Positions 48,798-61,913 of a DNA stretch of 64,000 bases are shown here, one piece after another. Source of the DNA: Sipunculus nudus. Its lineage: Eukaryota > Annelida > Sipuncula > Golfingiida > Sipunculidae. Location: contig CM049306.1 of the NCBI GenBank assembly GCA_026874595.1, positions 12,177,019 through 12,241,018 of the forward strand, in the 5' to 3' direction. The notes below the pieces were generated by a model. That model was not told the DNA's origin. It made no database searches and saw only the letters and a list, made by a program, of their open reading frames with translations. Position 1 is the first letter of the stretch. Each line of letters starts with the position of its first letter. The position numbers were made by a program, and so were the translations under genes.

Positions 48798-50190
48798 CAA
48801 GGGACCCATGGGTCACATCGCTCAGCTGATTGTGACTAGACTATAAATGTTTCTCCATTGTGATACTATATCGAGTCGGTAAAGCTTATGAATATCATGG
48901 ACATGTTGGGCTATTATAAAGGAATGAAATGTAAGATGTGAGTAAATGATAAATGAATAACCTGACTGATGGATTAATAGAGTAAAATATAGTGGTTTAT
49001 TTTTTATCAATTTAGGAGGGGTTGAAAATTGCAATATATATGAGTATATATATGAATGCAATGACAGCAGTAATAAGCAGTAGTAGAATGATGATAAGGC
49101 TATTTGTTGAAGGATCTATAGTGTATAGAAGTCTGCAAGATTTCAATTTGACTGATATGATGTTATGATTTACTATGCTGATGAGGGGATTTATGAATTT
49201 GTGACTGTACGACACAATATCTCCTCAGTCTTGACAAAGTACATTATTTTGATGCCCACTATGTCTACATTTTACATAATATTGACATAATATCTTGCAT
49301 GTTCATAGGTACCAATGGATGAATAGTTATACAAAATATTAAAGTATGAATATATCTGATTCATCTTGTTCTTGTTTACTGAGGCTGACATTGGGATTGG
49401 GTTTGGAGAAGGGAACAGTAAGGGCAGCAAGGAGGTGGATGTAGAGAGAAAAGGAGAGAGAGAGAGACAGACAGAGAGACAGAGTTACAGAGAGAGGGGA
49501 TAAAGCATTCATCAGTACTTAAACACCTGGAAGGTTAAAATCTAAAATATTATGAAAAGTAGATAAAGCCTGATCGGAAAAGGTAATCTTGGCCATGGTT
49601 GGTTGATATGATTGAAGAAATTGTTGCAAAAATTTAGATCCGACAATGTGTTTCCATTGGTTACCTTTTTGATAAGCTGTTGACAGTTCAACAGTTTACA
49701 CATTTGTCTAATGAGATCCAATTATTTTAATGAACCTATTTTTTTATTTTATCATATGTATACAGTAGCCATAAAGTCCCCACTTAACAGATGGAAGGAT
49801 TGATGGGGGAGGGGGTTATGGTGGGAGGTACAATGCCTCAGTCTCTCTGTATATATTATCTTTAAAATTTTATTAAATCTTATTAAATTTTATGGAATAG
49901 CAATAGAACTATTGTTCACAGTGCCAAAGAGCAAGGACTCTATGGGGTGGGGGGAAGGGGATGGTGGGAGTTACAGCACCCTTGCATATTCATACAGGAT
50001 ATAAAATTTAATTCAAGTGCTTACAGGGAAAAAAGTTTTTTCATAATTATTAAATATTTATGCAGGCAGAAAGGTGGAGAAACAAAGCAAATCATTTTAA
50101 TTCCCATTCTACTGAACCAGGAAAAATTAAAAATATTTGCCTTAATTCATTTTTTCCAGGTTTAAAAATGTAACTACACATTTACAGTAT

Positions 50191-50193
<3 letters not shown>

Positions 50194-50257
<64 letters not shown>
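50194..50257. repeat. (TA)n microsatellite
   Basis: About 64 bases of TA. Confidence 0.93.
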
Positions 50258-50259
<2 letters not shown>

Positions 50260-50384
50260 CAGTTGATTAACATTTCCAAATTGCTTCAACATTCATAGCT
50301 AATTAATCTTGTTTATAGAACCTGTCAACAGAATGGGTTGCAGGGAGGATGGGAGGCTGAGGGGTGAGAGAGAATGAGGAGAGA

Positions 50385-50505
50385 GGGAGAGAGAGAGAGA
50401 GAGAGCAAGAGAAAGTGAGCTAGACTGTCATGGAGAGAGAGAGAGAGAGATAGAGAGAGAGAGAAAGAGAGCTAGACTGCCAGAGAGAGAGAGAGAGAGA
50501 GAGGC
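50385..50505. repeat. (GA)n-rich tract
   Basis: Purine tract of GA dinucleotides interrupted by two 'gagctagactg' phrases, making it a short tandem of about 55 bp. Confidence 0.85.
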
Positions 50506-53114
50506 TCTCTGGTAATTACTGCCTGACCCAGCCTGACCCAGACAATCACAGGCAGTAGCTAGGTCAGAAGTTGAACCTGTTATGTAACACTTCTTCTGGA
50601 GCACACATTTCACTGACTTGGTGAATACAATCAAGACATGGTGCTTGAAAACTTGGATGACATCTTCAGTTTTTGATCAATTGGTTTCAATTTCAGATTT
50701 TAACAGATGAAATGCTTATGTGTACATGCTGTGAAAATTAAATCCACAGCACTAACACTAGTAACAGGAAATAAATGTCCACTGTAAGTTATGTTAATTA
50801 TCATGCATGCTTTTTATAAAGGAGTTTACTGTTATTCAATAATTACAAGTTGCCCATAGCCAAAAGTACCACCAGCACAAATGATATGAGAGTTAAAATA
50901 TTCATTAAAAATTAATTAGAATTATTGGGCAAAATATGATTTTAATTAGAAATATTAACAGTAACATCTGAAAAGATTTATTTTAATAATATAATTGAAA
51001 TAAATGATTATTAAAATAATATTGTAAAATATATTCATGAATGCATGAATTAATACATTTTGAAAGTATTTGCACCTAAATTCTTTCTTTTTACCTGTAA
51101 TAGTATTTGTATTAATTTTCTTTATCGAACTATTGAATTTTTTTAATCATATTTGAATACAATTATAAAGTATTCACTCAATGTCTCATATTTATTCAGT
51201 TTCAGTCGAACAAAACTGTTGAGAATCCAGGATATACAAATTTCACATATTAAAATAATGATTGTAACTACCTGGTTTTATGGCTTAAATTTATAAAAAA
51301 AAATATAATATTCACTTTTGAATACTTTCACATCACTGTCAAGACACTTATGACAATAATTAACATTATAGACATCATAATGAGAACTTGTCTTTAAGAT
51401 CTGATTTTTTTTTACATTTGAATATTTTTTTAAATATGTATCAGAAAAAAAAAGAAAATAATCTCAGCCATGAAACTAATACATGTGTTAAAAATAACCC
51501 AAGGATCAAAACAAACCAATATATTATACAAGGAGCAAACTGGAGTTGGGAATGTTTAATTTTATTAACTGAAATAAAGTTATCAGAAATATAAATTATA
51601 ATATTATAAATATAATTATTTACCCAGTATCATGTAACAGCTGATACAGCCATGAGTCTTAATGTTATTAGTCAAACATATTGACATCTTTAATGAGCAC
51701 TTGTCTGAGTAATTTTTTAAAATTTTTGACATATTTCATTATTTTTAAAATTTTGTAATAAAATATAAACCAACAAATTAAACACCTGGAAAAGACCTGT
51801 AAATTTAGATTAACTTAATATGATCAACTGCATCCTTGTCTGTCATTAACTTGCTTCATATAATCCCTTGTAGTAAACAACAATTTTATTTAATTATTTA
51901 ATTTTCATTTTTATGATTGAAATTAAAAATTACCCAAAGGTGACTGCATGGTGTCATTTGAAATATATTTTCAGCCATCCCTGGAAGATCCATAAAACAT
52001 CAGTAATTGCAAGGTCCCTATTACTCATTAACAATGAAATTCCTTTTCCATTTATTTTTCTTAATGTTGTTATGATAAACCAATAATCTTTTTTTTTATT
52101 ATTGTTTATTGTTGTTTTCGGCCAAAACAATTACAAGAGGAGGGGGGTTGAACAGCTATATCCAGCTGAAGCCATCCAAGAGCTGGCTGGCTGCAGTATA
52201 TGCCTTGCTTCAAACATGAAAGGTCAACATGGGGACATATAGAGGGGCTTCAGTACAGCCTAGGGGTGAAATGGTCTCATAAAAACTGTAATAAAAGCTA
52301 CAGTTTTTGGTCAATTCCTTTCAAATTTCAGAATTTAGAAGCTGAAATCTTTACGTGTGCATGATATGAAAATTAAACCAACAGTGCTTACAGGGAAAAA
52401 ACGTGCCATGCCCAAAGTTGGGCTAAATTTTAGGAACTGATTTTATATTTATACAAATAACTTATAAAATTTGAAAAATTCAGATCTAATTTTCGGTATA
52501 CAATTGAATCTTGATTAAATGGAATTATATCCCTGAAAAAAAAGTCTCTAGCTTCAGCAATGCTTATGTTAAGTGAGTAAATATATTTCCTGATTTTTTA
52601 TGAGGTGCATTATGTTTGGGCCCATAACTTCAACAAATTGTGCAATACTGACCTAAAATTTGATATGTACATAGAAAAATGTATGGAAGAATATGCATAT
52701 TCACTATAATCAAATTCAGATCAGTGGTTTTGATATTAGGCAGTCTTATAGTGTAACAATGGTTTTTTTATGGAAAATGGAGTTTTTTCCTTAATATCTC
52801 GAAGGAACTGAGTCCTAATGACCCAATTTTCGGTATGGTAGGAGATTTTGGGGACATCTAACTGTATGCCAAATTTCAGATTCGTAGCTCTTACTGTTTG
52901 AAAACGTGCCAGTTTAACAGACGGACGGACAGAAGGACGGAAAGCCGACGGACAAAGGACCACGACTATAGCTCAGATGACTTATAGTCAGCTGAGCTAA
53001 AAATGATCCTCTCCATAAAAAACATCATTTGGACTCCTTTGTGTCTTATGGCAAATATGAGATGGAAAATGGTGTACATGGTATGAAAGAGTTCATGAGA
53101 AACTGGGAAAACAC

Positions 53115-53118
<4 letters not shown>

Positions 53119-53177
<59 letters not shown>
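53119..53177. repeat. (TA)n microsatellite
   Basis: About 59 bases of TA. Confidence 0.92.
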
Positions 53178-53179
<2 letters not shown>

Positions 53180-53318
53180 TATGTCTCCTAAAACTATCCC
53201 ACTAATTTGTTGCTATCAATGAACTCTGTGAATGACATTGTTATATTATTAGCTTTTAAAGTCAAGAATGCCAAGTTGGTGAGAAGAATAATTCTCTAGT
53301 GTAAACACAAGTTCCAAA

Positions 53319-54718
53319 CTAGATATTTTTGGCACCGCAGGTGCAATAGTATTCCTAAACAATTAATCCCCTCCCCCCTTTCAGTATAGGCCCCCTATCT
53401 TCAGCAGCATATACTGACACTTGGCAAACAATTATGGTCTCTTCAATCTTTCAACTTGAGAAACAATATTTTTCATAGAATATGGGGGCCAATACGGTGA
53501 ATCACTCTTGAGAAAAGGGGATTAATTTATACAATAAACTGGTAAGGTAGGTGGCGCCACCTGTCTGGTTGATGAGAGCACTTTCCAAGACGGATGTACA
53601 TGCCAAATCGGAGACCAACTCATTGAACAACTCCTCAGATATGAGGTATTTTCACCTAAAACAAATGTACGGATTGACACCACACAAAAAAAATTGCAGA
53701 TGGCACCACCAGTCTTGAGTACTAGGTGGAGGACGCCAAGATCTATTGAAATGCACAGTTTCAGACCAATACGGCACACCACTCTTAAAAAAAGAGCATT
53801 AATATATTCTACAGAAATGTGAAGGTAGGTGGTGCCACCTGTCTGGTTTACAAGAAAAATTTCCAAGATGGATAGACATGAGATATTTAAGACCAATACC
53901 TTGAACCACTCCGGAGATATGAGCAATTTTCACCAAAAGCACATGAACAGATGGATAGCATGGTAAAACAATTGAAGATGGTGCCACCAGTCTTAAATAC
54001 AAGATGAAGGAGTCCAATATCTATGAATATGCACAATTTCAGGCCAATAGGGCAAATCACTACTCAGAAAAGGGCATTAATATATTCTACAAAAAATGGG
54101 AAGGTAGGTGGTGCCACCTGTCTGGTTTACAAGAAAACTTTCCAAGATGGATGGACATGCCCAATTTCAGACCAAGACCTTTAACCTGCATTGGAGATAT
54201 GAGCAATTTTCACCCAAAGCACATGTACAGATGGAAGCCACGACAAAATGATTTCAGATGGCATCACTAGTCTTGAATGCAAGATGGAGGTATCCTAGAT
54301 CAATGGACATGCACAAATACTGCCCAATCTGTCAATTTGTTTTAGACTTATAATGCTCTAAGTACTGTTAAGTGGCAATGATGGGGTGATTAAACTGCCC
54401 GAAAACAAGAAAAGGATAATAGATGGCGCCACCTATTTCTGGTACATGATAACACTATCCAAGATGTTCAGTAAAGTTGATTTTTGGATCAATCCATGCA
54501 AGATTTCTTGAGATATTTCAGAATGTGTGTGATTTTCCACCAAAATGGACCTATTCAAAGTCACTCTGCTACTAAAGGTTAAGACCTCATTCTAAATAGG
54601 CTTTGTCATGTCAAATTTTGTACAGATCCATGAAAATTGCATCCAAAAGAAATTTCTGCAGCGGTGGTGGGGGGACTGTGCTTAAACCATAGTATCTAGA
54701 GTTTCTCTAGGTATACAA
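53319..54718 (-). mobile_element. Helitron-like element, ~1.4 kb
   Basis: Starts CTAGATATTTTTGGCACC-gca-GGTGC and ends with the hairpin ATCTAGAG-ttt-CTCTAG followed by GTATACAA and host T; the base before the start is A. In reverse complement it runs TTGTATACC...GGCACC/GGTGC hairpin...CTAG. The core has units of ~130-150 bp with palindrome variants at 53550 (exact), 53699, 53828, 53977, 54109, 54424. It shares both ends and its last ~430 bases with 61914-63481. Minus frames over it are repeat-derived. Confidence 0.7.
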
Positions 54719-56120
54719 TGATAGCAAATGTATTATCTCATATATAAGTGTTACTAAGAGGGGTTCATACTCCAGCATACTTTATACATTTTGCACAAGG
54801 CCTACAGGCTTAATGCGAGCCTGTGCAATGGGATTACACCAGGTATAATGCTTCAATGCTGAACCATTACTTTCCAAGAACATGTGTAACATGTATATAA
54901 CAATGCAAGTACTAAACACTTTGAACAAGAAACAATCACACAAACATCAGTGCCGAAATTCTGCACCCAACACAAAAGTGATTGTAGCTGGCACCAACAT
55001 TCTTGAAAAGATACAGTCCAGCCCTCTTTGTGTCATATCGGTTAATAGAAAATCTTGTCTATTGTCACATAAATCTGGAATCCCAAACCATTTCCTATAT
55101 AAACAATGGTAAATCTGACCGTTTAATATAATGGAATATTGTCATAATCCCGTTAATTGGCATGCTTGGAACCCTTGACAGTGATACCAGTTGGCAGTTA
55201 ATATCACATCAAACGCCTACACGGTGATCAACGAGGCCAAGAGCCTGTAATCTGTCATGCATATCAAACGATTGGATCTCCCACCTGTGTGCCGCAGGCA
55301 AGTGCAGTGATGCATGCAGCACTTCGCTAATTAACATCTTAAGATTCCACCGTAATCCAGGACATTGTGTTTCTTTGTACCTTAACAAGGGCAATGTTTA
55401 CATTCATATATCATACATAATGAACTCCTGGCCTTTGTAAGGCTGTGGTTTACACCTCAGTGATGTTTTGCCAAGATGATATGAAGCACGAGCTCTAAAC
55501 GTTACTTACATCTGGAAATCCCCTTAAGGGTCCATGAAAAGCTGGAGGTTTTGTGGGCACTGGAGGAGATACTTGGTCCAAAGCATCAATTTCAGCGGAA
55601 CTTTAGAAAGTTGGCAATGGCATGAAGATGCCCACTCCCCTAACAGTCCTATTCTAAAGACGAGCATGGAAGTTTGAGTCATTAATAAGAATGAACCAAA
55701 AATGAGCCGCAATAGTCGGGGAAAGAATTATCTAGTAAAATATTTTGTTATAAATAACTGTATAACTGTGGCGCATATTTCCAGACATTTGACCTCATTA
55801 CCCAGACACTATGTCTCTTTCTGTTGGCCAGTTGGATTTTTATCAGTTATTGTGGCATGTGGCACAAAACTTACAGGAAATACAGGTGCGCATGAATGTA
55901 ATTTGATATATTGTTGTGCAATAAAAATATTGATTAACATTTCTGTTTCCTTTTTATTAACGATTTATTTAATATCATTTGAGACATAATGCTTCTTGTA
56001 TGACTCAAAAAGGACATCGATGTTGAAGCCCACATAATGTCATATCAAGGTTATTATCATAATTTATGCATGCACCACCGACATGACAATAAGCGGGATT
56101 GACTGTATATACATAAGCCC
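54719..56120. other. Non-coding stretch
   Basis: No gene recognised. The frames at 55209-55394 and 55524-55712 (minus) and 55702-55989 (plus) have no known motif. I searched here for the missing MRPL46 exon without success. Confidence 0.35.
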
Positions 56121-56124
56121 ACTG

Positions 56125-56720
56125 TCAGACGATTATGACAAACCCCTCCTGAGAAATAAGCAGGGACATATACTGTGCAAAAATTATTGTATGTGGCGCC
56201 ACCAGTCTTGTACATGATAAAGCTACCCGATATGTATTAATATGCCCAGTTTCAGGCTGATGTATCAAATTCCTCTGTAGAAATAAGCAGGCACATACAT
56301 TGTGCAAAAGTCAATATAGGTGGTGACACCTGTCTTGTGAATGAGAAAGCCATCAAAGACGCATAGACAGGTCAAAATATCAGGCCATTGCATCAAACTT
56401 CCCTTGAGTTTGATGCAATGGGCTGATCAGGCTTAGGTGAGTAAGGCAGTTGCCCCGAGTGTACTGTGACAATTGCTGGTTCAAGCTACTGCACTGAGTG
56501 AACTCTTGACCTGTTGCATAATCTGACATAGTTGGCAGTCTGCTAAAGCTTTAAATATATCCAGGCTGAACTTTTGTGCCAAATCTGATGCATGGGGGCA
56601 GTCTGCAAAAGCTATAAATAGAATGCAGCTACTGAGTGAACTCTTGACCTATACCTGGCTGCACTTGTTCCAATCCTGGCACTGTGCCAAAACTATTTAT
56701 AGAGCTGACATGGTAAAACA
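56125..56720. repeat. Dispersed repeat, second copy of the 41360 family
   Basis: Contains 'aagcagggacatatactgtgcaaaa', tgtggcgccaccagtcttgt (palindrome variant near 56192), 'agaaagccatcaaagacgc', 'caaacttcccttgagt' and 'gttggcagtctgctaaagct'. Confidence 0.65.
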
Positions 56721-57558
56721 AAAATAGTGTAGGGGCATATGTAGCAAATTTGTCCTGAGTAAATTTTGTTTTTAAAAATGTGACACCCCATGCATTTTTG
56801 TTCTTCAACTTTCTATGAAGCCTTAAAAACATGGTGCCAATTTTTTTATTCAGTTTTGGCATGTTTTTCAGCTTGTATTAAAATGCTCTTTTAACTGTTC
56901 AATAAATAAACTTTGACCGAAACATCAACAAAGTAAGCAGGGACAAGAGGATAAGAAAGGTTCTTTTTATCATGTATTTATATACTAAACACACAACTTA
57001 GTTCTCTGGTTTGGGATTGTCTAAAATTATTTTTTTGTTTATATAAAGGTACCTATTCACATATCAAGTATATTTACTAAACACAGTGTTAAATGCTTTT
57101 TACACATAGCTTGATCTTTTTCTCGTTAAAATACTATAGTATCTGCTAATATTTCATTCAAAACAGTTGGTGTACTCCTGTACACACGTGGTTAGGTAAG
57201 CGAGATCAGTGGTACAAATGTAAACATAGCGCGCACGCCACCTGCCGGACAAACCACGCTACTTTACAAATCAAGAATTTTTTTTATCTTCCATATCATT
57301 TCTCCTTGTTTGGGAGTAGTGTACGCCCAGGATCAGGCCTCTAGTTATGGTCTACAGTCTTGTTATGCTAAACAGACACAAATGGATGGTGTTGACTCAC
57401 ACACAGAACCATAACAATGAATGAAACAGGTTAATTGGAGATTGTAAGTCCGAGTACAGGGATGGTTTTGCCAAAAAAATGTGGTATTCAGCCTAACTAA
57501 TGAAGTAATGGCGTGAGATAAGGCACATACTGATGCAAATGTTTATGTACCTTAACAG

Positions 57559-57565
<7 letters not shown>
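56721..57565. other. Non-coding stretch
   Basis: Nothing recognised. Confidence 0.4.

Positions 57566-57629
<64 letters not shown>
57566..57629. repeat. (TA)n-(GA)n compound microsatellite
   Basis: TA repeat passing directly into a GA repeat at about 57600. Confidence 0.95.
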
Positions 57630-57632
<3 letters not shown>

Positions 57633-59750
57633 GTAATGATGACCTCTATGGCATTCATACACAATTGTATTTTCTTCCAAAAACATTTAAAAATAAAATA
57701 TTGTTTTACAAGACACGTTTTAATATTAAATTTTAACATTTGCCAAATGAACATACAAATAATGATTTAATTATTCCTAGTTTTTAACTATTTATTATTT
57801 AGGTGTACAATGGAGAGATCATTAAGCAGTAAGTTGGACGAGCAGTAAGAGACACAAACTAAGTTCAGATTCTTTGAGAGTTGTTAAAACAACCTTAATG
57901 TTGACTTCCTCTATACCGATCCAATATTATAATCCCAACAATTTTGTTATTGTTATATTAACTTTATAAAAATTGTAATAAATTAATATGAAAAAAAAAG
58001 AAATGCAAAAACCTTAAATTACAATCAAGGCGTTTGTTTATTGTATAAGACACATGTCATTTTGTTATCTTGTGCACTAAACCAAATTGTTCTTGATCAC
58101 GATTTAAGAGTATAACTAGCCTTAGTTAAGCAGGTATAAAATGCTTTAGTTTTTGTCAGGAGTTATTTGGTATAAACATGATAAAATAATGGGCTCCAAT
58201 CAAAGATGTACATTCCGCTGCTGCATCTGACATACATTGCATTTAATGACAAACCAATCAGATTGTATAAAATATAAGAATAGTTCTATTCTTCATTCTT
58301 CATTTCATAGTTTGCATTATATTCAGATAGTACAAGCTGGGTGCTCATGGTCTACAGATCACTATTTTCATAAAAAAAAAATGTTGCACCAGTGATCTTG
58401 TTCGGACGGATGAAACGCCTATGTTGCCATTGTGCCATCACAAGTCATTCAAGGATAATGAAAAAAAAGCGACAAGAATTCAATAATAACAAGCATTACC
58501 ATTGTTATATTTAAACTGTACCATTGGTTTTACCATTGTTTCTGTTAAGATATGTCCGTTTTTGTTATTGTACTGGTATAACCTGAATTCCTCGATTTCA
58601 TATATCCATAAATGTGCAATTTTAAATTTGCCCACCTAACAAAATCGTTTTAAAAGAAGACCTTCGAGGGGAGCGGGTAAAGATTGGATACAAGAACATC
58701 TGGAAACATGTACGATAACATTATGACTAATGATGACACTTTTTTTTAAGAACTGATATTTAATTTCAAGTTTGTTTCCTTAAACCAGACTTTGCGAAAA
58801 CTTCTAAATTTTCTAAGGTCTCTTTGTTTTGTTTTGTTTTCAAAACACACACCCTGATGAATTCTTCAGCAAAACATGCATTTCATTCAATGTTAACATC
58901 ATTCTACTGTTGAAGTCTGTGAATATTTGTCTGCTGTAAACTACCTGGTGAGTACTGCTTGCAAAAGATTATCAATGAACAGTGAAATAACTGATGAAAA
59001 TAGCTACTCCACAGAAGGTATAATTGCTCCCAAATGATATGCTATTGCCCGCACAAAGCTGAGGTTATATGATCATAATTATTATTATTACTATCATTAT
59101 TATTACTATTATCATTACTATTATTATTTTGCTTCTTAATATGTACTTCATTTCACTGTGAATGGTGGATTAGGTAGCATTTGCTTAAACTTTGGGATGG
59201 GTTAGCGAGGATCTGGCACTAAATCCAGTCAAAGTTGTCCCCTTTGTCTTTTGTTTATTCTTTACGAAATATGTAAAAAAAGGTAGTCATCCGCCTAAAA
59301 CTTTTATAAATTATTTCTTGGATCATGACCAAAACATAAAAATACTCCTCAGAATTCCTTAGGAACCTTTAGATACTTTGGATAAACTAACCGTAAGAGA
59401 CGGGTTTCTATACCTTCACTATCAGCGAGCGGATAGTAATGTTGGTGATGTTATAATTGAACAATAGGATGACGCAATAGCAAAATCATATTAAATGGCT
59501 GAATAACAGGGCCATTTTCATATGTTATGTATAAATGAAGCAAATATTCAGTCACTGGTTAAAACAAAGGAAAGCAGAGCCATACTGTGTACGATACAGG
59601 TTGCCTGAAATCAGCAAGTGGTCCGCCATATGTACATTGCACAAACTACCCCAGGGCCCTTGTTGTCTCTATATGATTTTTTAAATGAACTTATCAATGA
59701 CATTTTATAGAACAATATACCGCTAGACATACAACAGCTGAGTAATTTTT
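57630..59750. other. Non-coding stretch
   Basis: About 2.1 kb without a recognisable exon. An ATT/ACT trinucleotide tract lies at about 59078-59130. Confidence 0.4.
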
Positions 59751-59756
59751 CATAGT

Positions 59757-59825
59757 TATAGTCTGGGGGACCTTGATGCGGATCCATGTGTTGGCGGAGG
59801 TATGCGCTCTACAGGTGCACTCTAA
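59757..59825 (+). mobile_element. 3' end of the 18105-type Helitron-like element
   Basis: Contains 'gcggatcc...ttggcggaggtatgcg' then CTCTACAGGTGCACTCTAA, followed by host T. TGCGCTC and GGTGCA flank the loop of a weak hairpin and CTAA is the terminus, matching the end at 19021-19053. No matching 5' end was found upstream. Confidence 0.55.
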
Positions 59826-60579
59826 TAATGGAATAAACGTCTTATCACAGTCGTTGTGTGTCTAGTCTAAGTTATTGTGATGTAATATATCTTACTAATC
59901 ATTCTGAGGTGTTTTGTTGCAAAATATCCCTTTGCAGTAAATATTTATATATATTGGCCCTCAATTTTTTCTCTAAAATCAAATTTTACCTGAAAAAATA
60001 ACAAAACCACCATAGAAAAATTGTAAAAAAAAAATTTTTTTGTAATGGTTAAGGTCTTAGAATCACAAAAATGTAGGGTCTTCACTTTTTACAGCGAAAA
60101 TTTACTCGGTGACATATGCCCCCACACTACAACAGCGGTCCCTATTTGAAATAAATTTGGAATAAATTTTCCCAATATAAAATGCTTTTCAGCTGACTTT
60201 TTATAAAAAAAATTAGGAATATATGAAAATTATTACAGTTGCATATTGAATGCAAAATTATAATACAGAAACATCTCACTGGTGGCATATTCTTGAATTA
60301 AGTAGAGTATGGATACCAATCATTTTTAATCCATGTACAGCCATCATTATACAGCTACAGAAAGCTGAATATCCATGATTGTAACATTGCCTGGTATGAT
60401 GAATAATTTAAATAAATCATAAAACTAATTTTTTTAAAAGCTTTTAGAGAACATTCTTGTCAATATTAACCACAGATAATCTGAAATCTAAATGTCTAGT
60501 GGCATGATGTAATAGATGCTGATAAACTGGTGCCAGGCTAGATGTAACAGCATCACACAGCTAACATACATGGTAAAAT
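59826..60579. other. Non-coding stretch
   Basis: AT-rich, with nothing recognised. Confidence 0.4.
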
Positions 60580-61615
60580 GACTCAATTCAATCTCCAAAA
60601 TTCTGCCAAAAATCATTCATATGGAACCATTAAAGACAATTATTATAAGAATTATTATGGGGATTATTCTTGTAAATATTTAACAAGCTAGCTTCAGTGG
60701 CGTTGGTCGAAAAAACATTTTGCAGGTTTATAACTCATATAGGAAAATACAGCAAACTGGCTAAGTTCAGCTTTCTGTAACTCAGCCAAAAAGCACTATA
60801 CCAAAACCATTAGACAAACAAGAATTATCAATATATGTGGATAATAAATGTGTGAGATTTAAGAATTTGGCCCTGTGGTTTTTGAGAAGAAGATCTTTGT
60901 AGCCACTGAGCTAAAATAGGCTGTTATGGCATATGACTAAATTCAGCTTCCCATAACTCAGCCAAAAGTCACTGAATGGAGACCATTTGAACAAACTTCA
61001 GAAAGAACTACCCTAGGATCATTTCTGTGCGATATTAAACAATTTGGCCATATGGTTTTAGAGAAGAAGTTTTTTTTAGCCCTCAGTGTGATACAGGCAT
61101 TGATGACCCTGTACAAAAAAGGCCAATGCAGGGGGTGCCACCAATACCGCAATTTGGGATATGACATATGTGACAAACATTGGCATAAAATTTGGTGATG
61201 ATAGCTTTAACTGTTTCTGAGATTCAAATTTTAGTGTGCTTTTTTGGACAGATGACTTAGTTCAACCTCCTGTAACTCAGCCAAAAGTCTCCGAACTGGA
61301 ACCATTCGAACAAAATTGAGAGAGATTGTTCCAAGGATCATTTCTGTGAAATATGGGACAACTTGGCTGGACAGTTTCGGAGAAGAAGATTTTTAAAGCT
61401 TTTTCAGCTTTTCCCCTATAAAATCCAAGAAAATGCAGTTAGAAAAAAATAAACAAAATCCAATAGGGTTTTTCAAATAACTGATTATTTGCAAAAAATT
61501 TAGTGATGCTAGCTCCTGCCATTTTTGAGTTAGCTATGGTTAACATACAAACGACGCACAATGCAACGACAGACGACGCCGCACCATCACATAAGCTCAC
61601 AGGTTCGCTAAAAAA
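60580..61615. repeat. Dispersed repeat family also at 43380-44225
   Basis: Contains repeated 'aactcagccaaaa(a)g' segments, 'gagaagaag', a palindrome variant (gggggtgccacc near 61135), 'gatgctagctcctgcc', a GACGAC-rich stretch (61550-61580), and ends 'cacataagctcacaggttcg' then ctaaaaaa. Longer than the other copy. No protein. Confidence 0.7.
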
Positions 61616-61913
61616 GAATTGCATGATCCCCTTTTCAGTGATCCAGATTACCATGTTTTAACTGGGAGTTATGGGGGATGTCATTTGTAAACTGGACAGA
61701 TTTAAACGTGAGATACTGAGGGACAGGTTTTCAAAAACAAATGCCTGTCATGGTTGTGGCCAAAAAATATGCATGCAACATTTAATGCAATCAGCTTCTG
61801 CTGATGCTGGAATGTTTGGTACTAGATTTAACATCATGTATGCAAACACCATAGATTCATAAAACTTTGTGATTGGTAACATTTTGATTTGGATAAGGAA
61901 GCAATTTTGAAAA
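61616..61913. other. Non-coding stretch
   Basis: The plus frame at 61671-61862 has no recognisable domain, and its Cys pattern is too sparse to call. Confidence 0.4.

Larger units (their letters stand above)
48798..53003 (-). mobile_element. Possible 4.2-kb Helitron-like element, or two end fragments
   Basis: The left end CAAGGGACCCATGGGTCA with GCTCAGCTGA and the right end AGCTCAGATGACttataGTCAGCTGAGCT then A5 are correctly oriented termini of one family, flanked by A and T. The interior is mostly AT-rich, with (GA)n tracts (49455-49500, 50385-50505) and a (TA)n (50194-50257); only 52780-53003 shows the usual pre-terminal module (an 'aatatctcgaaggaactgag' phrase and a GGACGGACAGAAGGACGG tract). 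Whether this is one large element or two is unresolved. An exon of MRPL46 could also be hidden here. Confidence 0.35.

Noticed and set aside
55209-55394. Minus frame considered as the missing upstream MRPL46 exon
   Set aside because: Sequence (LRWNLKMLISEVLHAS...) does not resemble the MRPL46 N-terminal half, and the needed exon end with a single-base overhang before GT is absent.
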